64,000 nucleotides of DNA from Opisthorchis felineus (lineage: Eukaryota; Platyhelminthes; Trematoda; Opisthorchiida; Opisthorchiidae). Positions within the stretch are counted from its first letter, which is position 1; each line of letters begins with the position of its first letter. Shown here in pieces: positions 1 to 11,745 of the stretch. The stretch is from the NCBI GenBank assembly GCA_004794785.1, contig SJOL01006654.1, positions 997,823 to 1,061,822 on the forward strand. The letters run 5' to 3'. Made by a program: the position numbers and the translations under genes. Below the pieces are notes generated by a model. It had not been told where the DNA came from, did not search any database, and saw nothing but the letters and a program-made list of their open reading frames with translations.

Positions 1-637
1 CTTAATATAACGTGTTGGTTGGATAGCACTCCCTCGGCTCTCAAGGTAGAGCTTGTCTGTCAAGTAGTTTTTGAACCATTTAAGTGTGTTTTTATTTTTA
101 TTTGTCGAGATGGGTTTACCTGAAAATCCGTGATCTACTTTGTGAAACGCCTTGTAGATTGTAACATTGGCAGTAGGGGCATCTCCATGGGATTTCCAGT
201 TCCTTGTCACGGTTACGAAATCAGGGAAGCACAGGTGTTTCTTTGAAACATAGGATACTGAACCCTCTGAATAGGGTGTTCACGAGTCAGAATACTAAAC
301 TTCCAATGAAACTGAATGAGCTTGTTAGCTTACTCACTGGTCTATAGTGCCCTGGGAGAGATACGTTTTAGTCTTCAAAAGAAAACGCTATATGGCGTAA
401 TGTTTATTCTAAGATGTACTGCTATTTTGCCTAGCCGACAGCTAATAAATTGGAGAGACCTAGCAACGCCTCGGTGAGTTTTAAAAGAATTGCCTCTGGC
501 TGACCATCTGAACCTTCGGGTCTGTTCAGGTCCCGGTTGCCAAGGTCCCTTTCCTCCTCACAGAGGGAACTATAATGTCGGTACTGCGTTGAACGAATTC
601 GATCAGGGTGCGTTGAGAAACATCTAAGGTCACGCAC
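1..637 (-). mobile_element. Decayed CR1-like LINE, reverse transcriptase N-terminal half
   Basis: Reading the minus strand from about 637 down to 1 gives the order of a CR1/jockey-type reverse transcriptase. First comes a block like the family's 'K-S-P-G-P-D-G ... LLKELAEAL' region, here NRPEGSDGQPEAILLKLTEALL at about 490-430. Then follow degraded residues, then a motif A-like stretch, VTIYKAFHKVDHGFSG (about 165-118; family form YLDFSKAFDKVDH). The last block is LKWFKNYLT (about 85-60; family form LKWFKSYL). The first motif-A Asp and several neighbours are lost and stops lie between the blocks, so the copy is dead. About the last 225 bases (225 to 1) read in one frame. The element continues past the left edge, so motif C (YADD) is not visible. 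The clade is a judgement from motif style; RT identity is much firmer than clade. Confidence 0.75.
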
Positions 638-3600
638 GAATACTGGTTAGCTAGGACGTTTTCAACTCTCTCAAAAGCAGTGTTGGATATATTTCAGTGG
701 ATAGGCTCGGTAGTTGTTACTTGACTTTGGCAATATGCTTCATATACTTGAAGAATTTCTCAGGATTATCTTGGGCTTTGGTTGAAAATCAAAACTCAAA
801 TTTCGTTCCGTTCGAAAGTATATATACAATGCTTAGATTTCACAATCTGCACAAAATGCATATGAACCGCGCGATCGTGTGAATCCAAACACAATACTTA
901 CCCTAATTTTCTACAACATTAATCACTTCGTGTTGGCTCTTAGGTGGATTTTTGTTTTGTTTACTTTAAGCCTCATCTCAGGAGCACAAAATCTTTTGGC
1001 GCCAGCTACATGTTATGCTAGTTATAGCCGCACTGTACTTACCCTAGTCGATTTTTCGGCATTCTAGAGTCTTGCTGACTGAGATATTGCAGTCTGTCGA
1101 TACTGGAAGCTTTTTGATTATTCATCCTGGGCTACGATGTGCGGCAAACTATACTAAGGGAAAAAGCATACCAGTGTCGTAAATACGTGATCTCTCAATT
1201 GCAGAGATTGGAGAAAGTGACTGTTAGTTTTAGCCGCGGTTCGTCGGCTCATGTTTAGGTTGTTGACCTCTCTTTTGGCTTTTTCACTTCAGTACATTCA
1301 AATCTGTGCAGCTCGTGTACTGCATCTTACAATAGTAAAAGTCCGTCCAGAAAATCTTGGGTGTATCTCTAGTTGTGTATTCAATCAAAATTCCAGGCCT
1401 TTTAACCACAATTCTATGATCATCTACTCCAAACACTTGTCCTACGGTTAATGATCTAACCAAAATATTCGCATCGCCCGACCTTTCCAGGGATAACTCC
1501 TCGTTGACCCGCGGACATGTTGCAGCAAATTTGGTTCTACTGCTCTCACCAAGGGCAAGAGTAAGTGTTAGTATCAGTTGAATGTTCACTAACTGACGTG
1601 CAGAAAGTTTAAATCGCCTATAAGAAACACCTGACTACGGTCTAATTACTTGCTGAATCATGCGTTTACCTTGGGCCGGATGGACTTCAATGCACTGGAC
1701 TCTGCAGTTGCCGGTGTGAAAATTGCCACTAACTCACAGAGTGCTTCAGTTTGTTTATTCCATTTGATTGCAAACGATGTGACCGTTCCGTTGACTTAGG
1801 TAGCAGCACCTCCTCAGCCATTGAAAGACTGACTTTTCAACCTCCTGTTGCAATTTCCGCGTCCAGTATTTCCTCCGTTATCCATGTCCCCTTGACGGCC
1901 ACCAGATAGATGCTGGTGATGTGTCCCTGCTGGCCTATTTCAGCTGGCGCTGACTCTTATCATTTACCGAAACACTTTTTTGGTGCTTTATTTTGAGTTA
2001 GAGTGATTTGTTTGGTGAGATTTCTATGTTGTAAGTAGTTTTGAAGCGTGTTTTGGGCCATTGCATTCCTTCCCTGTGTGGGCAGGAATTTTGAAGCAGG
2101 AGGCTATTGGCGCCTAGACTTTGACTAGGAGTTGTCCATCATTAAGAACTGCCTGACTGAGAAAAGTGAACCTTGTCAGCATAGGTTGTGGTTAGGCAGA
2201 TGCGGTGTGTGTTGATTGCTATGGTGTCGGACACGAAGTTTCGCTTGGTATATTGTCACCAATGTACACGTTAGGCCTGATTACTCTCAGAAACTCCAGG
2301 GTGTTTTCCACTTACACTTTGTTTTCGGTTAACAGCATGTTTTTTTAAATCTCTCTCAGTTGATACCTAGATGCGGAAACACATTCAACATCTAAGCAAC
2401 TAGTGCAAGTTGATGGTCGTTGAAGTTTGCATTGACCAACTTGTGTAGCCTTGGTCATCCACGTATCTCCACCCACCTTTTGCCGTTGTGTATTTCTTAT
2501 AATTAAAGTTGTGGGGAAGAGAAATGATGCAGGCATAAGATTACTACGCTGTTTCTAAATTTGAGTTCGCTTGAGTACTTCCTAGCCCTGGGAGCCACCT
2601 GTGAATGGGGATTTATTTTGTGTGCTAGAGAGAAAGTTTTTGTTGAGTGGAATGATGCAACGGTGATTTGTTTATATTTCTGGTCCAGGACCTGGTTTCC
2701 AGTCGAATGCTGCCTATGACCGCGCAGTGGTGAGTTCGAGATGACGAATGCTTGGTTATGGGAGAAAGAGAGCCCACGGAAGCGTCCGTCTCACTCCCCT
2801 GTTCTACGAATCCAACGCACTCTGTTAAATTTCGGCCAATTTTCTGGGTTGGTGCTTGATTGCACATAAAATACCGTATTTATTTACCTTCTGCTATCAG
2901 GACTTTTAACTCCAGACAGCTCTGAACGACATGCCACATTCTGTTGCCAGAATTCTAAACCAGAGTCTCATGTTGTTCATTTCGCGTATGACCAGTGTTG
3001 GTACTCACAGTATCACATAATCGGATATCTACTCCTTACGTTATGATTGCACGACCTCTTACGAATGTTATTAACAAGTGAGGCGAAGGATTGTTAGCTC
3101 AAAAGTGCAGTAGCAGCTGACCCTTAGAATACATGCTTGCTGGTGGTAGGAATAGTGGAAAGGTACATGGTCAAAATGCTATTAACTATGGCCAAACCTT
3201 GATGCAAAAACCGAAGGGTAAAACTGTGAGAGAGGTAATTCGTTTTGCGTTTATAAACACAATCCTGAAGGACAACACCAGAGAGCCACAGGAACGATCC
3301 TGCCTAACTCGGGTTGGCTCTGTATCTCGATTTTTGCTTGAGCGCACGTTACTAGTTTCTTGTGTATATAGTGACGTAGATAGACACGATCTTTACTACC
3401 TTTTTAGAAGTGAAACAGTGATACTTTCCTTGGCGTAAATTTCGTATCGCAAGCGGTTTAGTGGATTATGTTTAGCTTTCAGATACTAAGAGTCGAATTG
3501 TCCGGTGTCTGTTTCATCTAGAGTGTCCACCTTACTGAGGTTTGTGACGCGTACGTGACCGAACAACTATTACCACCTGCCCTGGTTTTTCTGGTGCATA

Positions 3601-6489
3601 GGTCTGTGGACTTGTAAATATGCAAAGTTGGGGGTTAAAATTTCGCTACCTTAGGCTTTCAGTTCAGAATGATGCTTATTGTTGTAGACCGTGTTCACGA
3701 AGGCAAAAATGACCCCACCCTACAGTGCAGCTGGAGGCAGTCCTAATGAAGTCCATCTCGTGCTTTTGAATGCATCAATCATGCATCAATGAACATCAGC
3801 AAACGCCCCGATAAGCTGTTCAACACTAGAGGCGGGCAGAGTGTTGATTGGCTTTATGGCCATAGCATACAGGTATGTTGACCGGCCAGAGTGGATAGCA
3901 CCTCTAATATGGCTACTGGAAGGCCTCAGTCTTGAATTCGCCAAAGCCTTTTTTCGGATATAGAGTGGATCAACGTGGCTGACTTGGTTAAACGCTGAAC
4001 GAACACGGGTACAGCAGCGCCGAACGTGACTCCTCCGAGAAGGATACCAGCAAATTCTCAGGTCTGAAGGTTGACTGAGTGTAGACTACAGTCCTCTTAC
4101 ACTTTGGCGTCGACTCATGCAGTAGGTATTTTGTTAGTTGCGGTCTTTAAGCTGTCTTTTATTCCTAATTAAGCGCCTTCGTTTCCATTGAACAGGTTTG
4201 CAAGAAACCGCTGAAACGAAATTGAAATGTAAGTTGCCTCAATTTTCTTGATGGCCGACTGATTTCCACAGTTAGTTGTTTTCATAATGGGAATTGAGGT
4301 GTCACCAGACTAACTACTAAGCAACAGGCCCCTGAATTGCTGCTGAGTGATAAAACCAAGCTGTTCAACGTTGGCTAAAATTGGTCAGCATTCCTGCAAA
4401 ATTTGGTCAAAGACAGTCAGGCTTACCAGTTACGAAAATCAGTTGTGAACCAGGGGACGGCTTTCTAAAGCTGACGTCCAATTAAACGCATCAATAAGTG
4501 CATGGGCGTGGCGTGATATCTTTCTACGTCTTTAGAGCTGGTGTTTTCTATTTCAGCCGTGTAAACCCTTCGTCGGGTGGAGTATCAACAAAGCCAAAGG
4601 TGAAAGTAGAAAACCGATTAGCTGTAAAGAGTTGCGAGCTTCAGAGATTTTGCACTTAATAAAAAACACAGAATTCACTCACGGGTCAAACCAGGACAAC
4701 TGGCCGTCTGAAAATTACCTTTTGGAAGGTTAGCCGAAAACGTCAGGCAAGCAGCGTGTAACATAATGGGTAAGAAGCTTTTTGGGTCAACTGATATATT
4801 AATCATCCCTCACTCTTGGCGAAGTGAAGTGGTGAGGTAAGGCACTGATTATAGGCTATGTTAGGCACCATTTAAGTCCGTCATGATATCTGACGTCTCA
4901 CTCGCATCTTTAAATTGGGAATGGCAGCTTCTTGACACTTTCTGTTAATGGCTGCCTTTACAAATCTCCCAACTTATGGCAGCGAAAATAATGTTTTGTG
5001 ACAACAGCTTATCATCTGCACCGACTGTCATTCAGGGTACACTAATATGGCCGGATAAGCTTACACTATGTTTAGGTTTTGTTTTCAAACCTGATTAATG
5101 TATCATAAACTATTCTGGTGTAGGGGTAAAATAGGTCGAAACATTTTTACTACACACAAAGTGTGCTGAATGATGTAAGGTAGGAGGACCAACTGAGGAT
5201 GGTGACTGTAGGGAGCTAGGTTGGGAAGGCCGATCTTAGGGCCTGGAGGAATAATTTTCAGGGTTAGCTTCACGTTCTGCCATGATACACGCATGGAATT
5301 CAAGAATATATCTACTGCACGCAATTTGCTCTGAGTATTTCTGAGATTCTGACTAACGGCTGAATGTAGCCCAATGTTTTACAATCACGGCGACATTCAG
5401 AGAAATGGATGTCAAATAGAATGATTGACCGTGGAGTCAAGCCGCAGCTCACCAGCGCCGTATCTCATCACATCCTCTTGCCACGCTTGCAAAATGATTA
5501 ACGTTTCAGTTAATCTGATACACATCTTAAGAAGCTAGTAGTTAGCTGACTAATGGTGATCGACTTAACGTACCAGGAGGAGACCTTCAATCAATCATTT
5601 CAGCCTTCTGGTGAGCGCACTGTGCTGTCGCGTCTACCTGGTGTTTTGGGTTTCTGCAGTTTTTGTGTTTGGTTCCAACGTTCTGCAACAAAATGGACAG
5701 TTTTGCTTGATAATATTGCCTTGACCATGTTGTAGCTTCGACCGATCTCGTCTTACAACTAGGATGTTCGGTAGATTTTGTGATGCACTAGGTTCTGGTG
5801 TTGCATTTTGGTTGTTACGCAACACTCATAATTTCGCCATGTGCGTAAAAGAGCCAAGAATTTCTGGCATTCTTTTGATGTCGAAATAGTACTTACGCTA
5901 GTTGGAAACTACTCGTGCCAATCAAGTAGCCAAACGAAACAGGCGCAGGTTCTTGAGTTTTGTGGAAAAAAAGCCTTGTTCATAATTCTGGCTCCCAGTC
6001 ACAGTTTTCCAAAAGGGTACTCAGCTGCACTGAAAGTGTAGAAGGCTGTCTACAAGTTAGCAGAAGCTTCTGGATGACACTGACGGACTTTCATACCTAT
6101 TGACTTTTTTGTGCCTTGTACATCAACGGCCATTCATTTGTGGACACAAGCGTGGGAATTTGTTCTATCCGTCAACCTCACAAAGTATAAAATCGTTTGC
6201 TGTTCATATATCGTCAAGGAACCAAGTAAGCGCCAATTTGCATGGCATTGTTCTCGATGATGACTGTGATGCGCTACTAATTCTAGGTATATTCGGATGC
6301 CGATTTTTACGCACACAACTAACGTGGTATTATTTGGTCACAACACTCCGTTCATGCTGGGTTGGTATTACCACTCTGGGTGAACTGAATGACCGCAGTT
6401 TAAAAATTCAGAATACCGTGCGCTTAATTCGTTTTACTGTGAACTAGCGACAGTTTAGGGGTAAAACGCAAGCATGAGAAGACTAATTA
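638..6489. other. No recognisable gene
   Basis: I see no exon, RNA gene or repeat here that I can support. The longest open frames are about 100 codons (1284-1589 minus; 3133-3438 plus; 6100-6447 plus). They carry no familiar motif, lack convincing splice borders, and are of a length expected by chance. A short direct duplication, catcaatcatgcatcaat, lies near 3773-3790. Confidence 0.5.
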
Positions 6490-7255
6490 AAGAACAATGC
6501 GTTGGTCTCCGCTACATGATTGAAAACGCCGGATTGAGGTCTAAAGCCTCAATAATCAAGGTCTGGAACTCTGAGGTGTTGGTTTACAACCAACCCATTA
6601 CTCAAATTAAAACTCAAAGACAAGGTGTCAGTCCTCACCCAGAATGTGGTTGTGTATTTTTTCTCCTGCTGTTGTTCAGCGGAGTATGTTGGGCGCACGA
6701 CACGGCAACTTTCTAAGATAATGCGTGAGCACCTCTCTTACCGGAATACCACTAGACTCATCAGTTCAGCCAAAAGCTCAATTGCGTCCCACCTAATTGA
6801 CACCGGGCACGTAGTCATTCCAAATGAGTCATTTCATGTCATATACCGTGTACCCAATAGACTACCAGTATCTATCCAACGACGTTGCTTGACTACAGCC
6901 GAGGCTCCCGCTATACGCCTGCGAAACCCGGTTTTGTGCTGTCAAAAACGTTTTGTACAAACGCTGAGTCTGCCTTGGTCGTGTGACACGAATCAACCAG
7001 CCAAGTCACTCAACGGCCCTCTAGACTGTCTTACAGCATCCAATTAGATGCGACGTGGGGCGCAGACAACCAATCGTCGTGTCTCCACGTTTTGCATTTC
7101 ACTAACCAATCTCCGCTGCTTATTTCATTTTTCGCTCCTATTTTAACCATTAGATATGTACTAACCTGATGAAGAGATCCCGAAAACATTGATGCTCGTC
7201 ACTGTGTTCTTGTTCACACCATGGGGATATTTAAGCGATTTATTGTATATATCAA
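6490..7255 (+). mobile_element. Penelope-like element, 5'-truncated copy 1
   Basis: This is the 3' end of a Penelope-like retroelement: the last part of the RT connector, the GIY-YIG endonuclease region and the 3' untranslated tail. It is very close at the nucleotide level to the minus-strand copy at 15843-16830, with long identical runs in 6770-6900. Similarity begins gradually around 6490 and is strong from about 6565. It continues through the tail past the shared block CTGATGA(c/a)GAGATCCCGAAAAC at 7166-7187. After that block copy 1 continues with about 70 bases that copy 2 lacks. The upstream RT domain is absent, as expected for 5' truncation during target-primed insertion. Confidence 0.85.
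6565..7047 (+). pseudogene. PLE GIY-YIG endonuclease fragment
   Basis: The frame running through 6625-7047 encodes the C-terminal endonuclease of a PLE polyprotein. It has the Cys-rich lead-in (SCCCSAEYVGRTTRQL) followed by REHLSYR and HLIDTGHVV. In the PLE family this domain is a GIY-YIG nuclease preceded by a CCHH zinc-binding pattern and is thought to nick the target DNA for reverse transcription. Upstream the frame is open back to a TAA just before 6565 (GTLRCWFTTNPLLKLKLKDKVSVLTQN), so the copy is broken. The stop that ends copy 2 after AIRL is replaced here by CGA, which extends the frame 37 codons to a TAG at the end. LSKIMREHL replaces LSKRIHEHL of copy 2, so the basic residue of that helix is altered. 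No start codon is real. Confidence 0.8.
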
Positions 7256-10104
7256 AAGCTTATAAGTATTTTACTCCATTAGGAAAATAAACTTCTTTGG
7301 CTTAGTTTCGGGTTTTTGCGCACCAAAGCAAAAAAGAATATGATATTGACAGCAAACGCGCCCCATTCGGGTTTTCTGTGCCTCCGAAAAAGGCGATTAT
7401 CAACAAGGAATCACCAAAACACGTAGTAAGACTCTACTTATCACTTACAAAATGTTTACATCAAAATCAGCGTAGTTTTTTGAAATTATCTTGGATACCA
7501 TCTCAGTTGTTAGTTGGAAGTCACTTCAAACTGTGTACCACAGTTTGATTAAAAAAGCTAATTTCTGTATCACAATGTTAAAATCTCTACTGCATTATTT
7601 GGCTGCGTTGTTGAGCGGCAAAATGATAAATCCGACTGGGCCCGCCTGTTGAACTCGGAGAATGGTAAATCGGTAGTGTGCGGTCTAAAATTTTACTTGA
7701 CCTCATGGAAAGAATCTGTATAATTTTCCCCATACATTTCTCCTCGGCTGTTGGAAAAGAGCTCGAAAATGCACTACTGGTGTGCCTACACAATAATACA
7801 TCCAGTTTCCATTTAATCAGAAAGCCGCCGATGAAACTTGACCCAGTGGCACAACAATTTGCAAACAAAAGTCCATGACGTTGCACAGATTTTGACGTTT
7901 AACGTCGAGATGGTGGAAAGGAATCTTATGAAAACTGCTGAGTAAGTCCTGATGAAGCATCATTCAAATAAATTCAAAACGGAGTTGGGTTTGGAAGCAG
8001 GCATGAAATATAGTAAGAGATTCGGACACGAAGCCTAAGTGGAATGTGTGTTCAAAATCTATGTCAACAAGTCGAAAGGTAGTTTCGCTGAAAGAATGCT
8101 TCCCACAATGCAGACACCCTATTCTCACTTATTTATGGATTAATTCTTTAAGGTTCAGTAACGCATGGTTATGGATTGGCGAGCCTACGAAATGCTGGTA
8201 GTTTTCAGGGCTAACTCACCCTGTGCGCAGTCTCGTCTTGTGCTCTCATTGGTTATCGTGCGACAGAATAGCTGCTGACAAATGTAAGAGCTCAGGGGAG
8301 AAGGAACGCAATATATCTGAGAAAGAAATCTAACACTAAATCGTTTCGCCAACATGGAAGTAAAGAAAACGATGTCATAAATGAATACGAACTTCATTGT
8401 TTTTATCGAAACTCCGCATTTTATTTACAAGAAAAACCACTATTTGCCCCTGCAGCCGGGTTTGGAAGATCTGGGTCGTTAACATTCTTCTTAGTTTGCG
8501 AAGCTCCATAACGAATCATTTGCACTTGTGATCGGTTTAGTTCCAAAACTCAAGTACCTCAAAACATGAATAAACGGCCCCGCTATTAGTTCCGTGTGTC
8601 GTGTCTAGGTTGAACAATATACGATAACCGGTTGATGTGTGTCACTGTGTCACTTGTGGATTGGAGGATCTCAGCCTCACCACATTATCTTTGCTTGTTA
8701 AATACCTGTAGCATATTGTCCAAAGAGCTTCTCCGTGGAGTAGAAGACACAAAAGCAACCAGGTAAGGTTTGCCTTTGTGTTTACTCAACATTCACTGTG
8801 CTTAGATTTCGAGAAGCGCCTAGTTTCATTTTACTTCACGTTGTATGAAAGCGATTAGGGCCTTTACATAGGTATCCACGGAATGCCAACGAAACATCTG
8901 GAACTTATTGAGTGACTATTCTCGGGATGATTGTTAGACACTTCTGTGAGTGCTTTAACTGGCATATCTCTCCACAGTGGGTAGCTAATAAATAATACTA
9001 ATAAATGATAATACTTATAATAAATTGGATACTTATCCAAAATCCCACTACTTGTCTCCGGCGCATACATTTGGTTTTCTAACCTATCAGCAGGCGAAAC
9101 CCAAAACACATTCACCTCTAAGGAAAAAACGAAATCGTGGTCTTAACTTTGGAGGGGTGAGAACGAATCTACCTATAAAAATTTGTGGTCAAGTCTTCTT
9201 CCAATACGTAAATAAGCTCGAAAAGAGAGAAAAAGGTGTTGTGAACGGGCATATCAAACTATGCGGAACCCATGACGACGTTGTTGAAAACTCATCCAGA
9301 CGATAACTGCAAGAGTGATGCAGGAAAAGAACGTCAAAGCTCTCGTCTATTGTATCCTTCAACTGGCAGTGCTACACAAGCGCCATTTCATTTTTCACCT
9401 GGCGTATATTTTCTGACATGTTACTACAGCTCCCCTAATTGAAAAACTTCGAGATATGCTTTAATAACACGACCATCACGCAGCCCATATGTGCCATATT
9501 TATTCGGATTATACTGTAAGTGAGAGTCCCAATTGGGATTCAGTTGCCCCTCCGGCTATCACTGCCGTCGTTTTCAACTGGGTACAATAGGCCGTTTTCC
9601 CACATCTTAATGTCCATGTCAAACGAAGACATTCCCTGAAACACCTATTCTTTGTGGTCCACAAGGAGTGAGAAACTGGCAGTGGTCTGTCGAAGAGCTT
9701 TCAACAAACTTATAGGTAGTATATTGTAATCTCGGGAAACTTCAGTCATTAGTTCAGCAACAAAACTATTCGAAACATCTGTAGAAATTAAAGAAAGCCA
9801 AAAAGGTGAACTTTCTTGGTTAGCTTTTCTGTATTTGGACATTTGCGGAAGACAACTTATCTAAAGGTTGTAGATAAGGTACGACCTTGCCTGAAGTTTA
9901 ACCTATACCTGCAGATGACAGCACCATGCATTCGTCTCGTTTTATTCTAAGTCCTTCCAAAGGTTAGTGCGATATCATCTCTGGCGTGTTATTCTAGAGT
10001 AACATAGAGCTGGGAGAAAATTCATGCTTGCTATCCACCGAGGTCCTGGTTTACACAGCGTTTTACAACGGTTTCTGAGGTTCCTGCGTCCGCTGTCTAT
10101 TGAT
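7256..10104. other. No recognisable gene
   Basis: Nothing supportable was found. Short open frames (up to 99 codons, 7587-7886 minus; 93 codons, 9025-9306 plus) have no known motifs. A small AT-rich stretch with repeated taata/ataat units lies at about 8990-9030. Confidence 0.5.
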
Positions 10105-10255
10105 TAGGTTGCTGTTGATTAGATGACTGCTGATCTGTTTGCCGAGCTTTGCAGTTAACTTGCAAACATTACGTCTCCTCGTCTAGTGATTAAATGTTGG
10201 GAAGTTAATTGCCAACCTCACTGAAATGATCAACGGTCGCCTGATCAGTAGCTAA
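10105..10255. repeat. Palindromic dispersed repeat, copy A
   Basis: Two arms, about 10105-10173 and 10191-10255, are imperfect reverse complements separated by about 17 bases. The left arm reads ...GCTGATCTGTTTGCCGAGC...TTGCAAACATTACG and the right arm is its complement. The same arm sequence recurs singly at 11676-11745, as an inverted pair at 45971-46187, and in degraded form near 52673-52717, so this is a dispersed family and not a local hairpin. Arms of this kind resemble terminal repeats of PLEs, which can sit in inverted orientation, but no PLE coding sequence is attached here. A 69-codon minus-strand open frame overlapping it is fortuitous. Confidence 0.7.
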
Positions 10256-11625
10256 TAAACGTACCAGAGCTACAAATATTTCTACTTTTGCCTCCTGCCT
10301 GCCAGACTGACCAGTGTGTCCACATAAATCCCAGAAATCCCTTTCATTCCGTACACCACCATCTAGTCCCCTTGAAAACATATATGCTCGAAGCGAAGTG
10401 TTGGGTTTGTTCACTATTCTTCATACTATATCTCAAAAAATCCGATTAAAAATTTCTGGCCCATTCTCTGGTCTGCTTGTGGTAGACCTAGGTCATTCTT
10501 GAGATAGTAAGCACAAAACAGCGTGTGTAACGAATGCCATATAACACAGTAGAGCCGACATACCAGGATCTCGCTACTCAACGGCTCCTTTCAGAGAGTT
10601 GAACCACTCTGTGTGTCATGGGAAAAGCATCATCCAATGAGACTTCCAAGCTTTTGATTGATGTGGTTTGTGTGATATCTGATGATGTTGACTTATGTAC
10701 CATTTGACATTTGTAACCCATCTAGTTCCGTTTTTGTTTATTGCCTTACGTTTATGATCAGGGTCTTCTCGTGTTGTCCACACATACATATTTTGGATCA
10801 ATCCAGCCTGATTCAGACGCTGTATCCTGTCTATCTACCTACCTATTCAAAGGGTCTGTACTTTCATAAATGACAATCACCGACACACATGCAGTGTGAC
10901 ACTGCTATGTTGTCTTCATTTTATTTTTAAAGCCGATGGGAAAGGGGAGTTTCGGATTGCCTCCCGCTCACTCTCGTGTTTCAGCCAATCATTCTGCTTT
11001 CTGATAATACCATGTTGTCAATGCCCGGATGACATGGGGCAAAGCCGCACCGAGTAACTGCACAATGACGTGGTTGCTGTTGTTGGTGTAGCGATCGGCC
11101 CAGAACTCTGTGGAACAAGATAGCATACTGGCACTGCCTGACACCATTTTTTAAAAGTCAATGACAATCGTAAGAAAGGATCGACGGTTTCATCACACAA
11201 GTCCAACGAACATGTATAATGAAATATCATCAAGTAGAATTTAAGAGCAGATGGCACTGTAATGCCTGGTTGTTGATGAAAGCGATGTGGAAAACTTTCA
11301 TCGAAAGAGCAAGAAAATCAAATTAGGAAGTACGCTGTCGACTGTTACTCCAAGAATACCACAATGCGAATGAATAACTTTTTCAGCTGACGAATTCCAA
11401 AGTAGTGCATACCACTAACGGTATTTTGTGTAACCAGGGTGAAAGTACCGGACAGTTTGCGCGTGTTTGCAAGGTTAATTCAAGTCAAATTCCGGAGTCT
11501 ATCGCGAGGGGAATCCTAGCACTAAATTCGGTGTTTTCTATCTCCTGATGTGTGTACTGAGTAACGCGCAGCCAGTTATGAGGTAAATACTACTACTGGC
11601 AATGTGTTGAAATATTGGTAGCTCG
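10256..11625. other. No recognisable gene
   Basis: No coding, RNA or repeat feature was recognised. All open frames are below 80 codons. Confidence 0.5.
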
Positions 11626-11745
11626 GGTGAGTTGCGCAGTTGCGCACCCAACTGCGCACTGATGATGTCTCCTCGTATGGTGACGAAACGTTTGCAAGCC
11701 AATTGCCAAGCTCGGCGAACAGATCAACAGCCACCTGATCAACAA
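11626..11745 (+). repeat. Dispersed repeat copy B with hammerhead-like core
   Basis: This single-arm copy of the repeat seen at 10.1 and 46.0 kb (GTTTGCAAGCCAATTG...AGCTCGGCGAAC) is preceded by a compact structured block. A perfect 10-bp hairpin (TGCGCAGTTG 11633-11642, CAACTGCGCA 11649-11658) is followed with no spacer by CTGATGA (11659-11665). Then come a second stem (GTCTCC 11667-11672 with GGTGAC 11679-11684, one U-U mismatch) and GAAA (11685-11688). This is the order stem I, CUGAUGA, stem II, GAAA of a hammerhead ribozyme. There is one extra unpaired U after CUGAUGA, and no clear stem III strand with a cleavage triplet is visible on the 5' side. Confidence 0.6.
11633..11688 (+). ncRNA. 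Hammerhead ribozyme-like motif (possibly degenerate)
   Basis: Hammerhead self-cleaving RNAs are known from Penelope-like elements and from flatworm satellite repeats. Here a capped stem I, the CUGAUGA core, a capped stem II and GAAA are contiguous in the correct order. After GAAA comes CGTTTGC, which could form stem III with a GCAAACG strand. Such a strand is absent immediately 5' of stem I in this copy but present in the inverted arm of the paired copies (GCAAACG at 46034-46040). The bulged U and the missing 5' stem III strand argue that this copy is inactive or only part of a larger folded unit. Confidence 0.4.

Noticed and set aside
4990..5324. Minus-strand GADDKLL resembling an RT YADD box
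   Set aside because: Neighbouring RT blocks (PQG, FN..KC) are not present at the right spacing.
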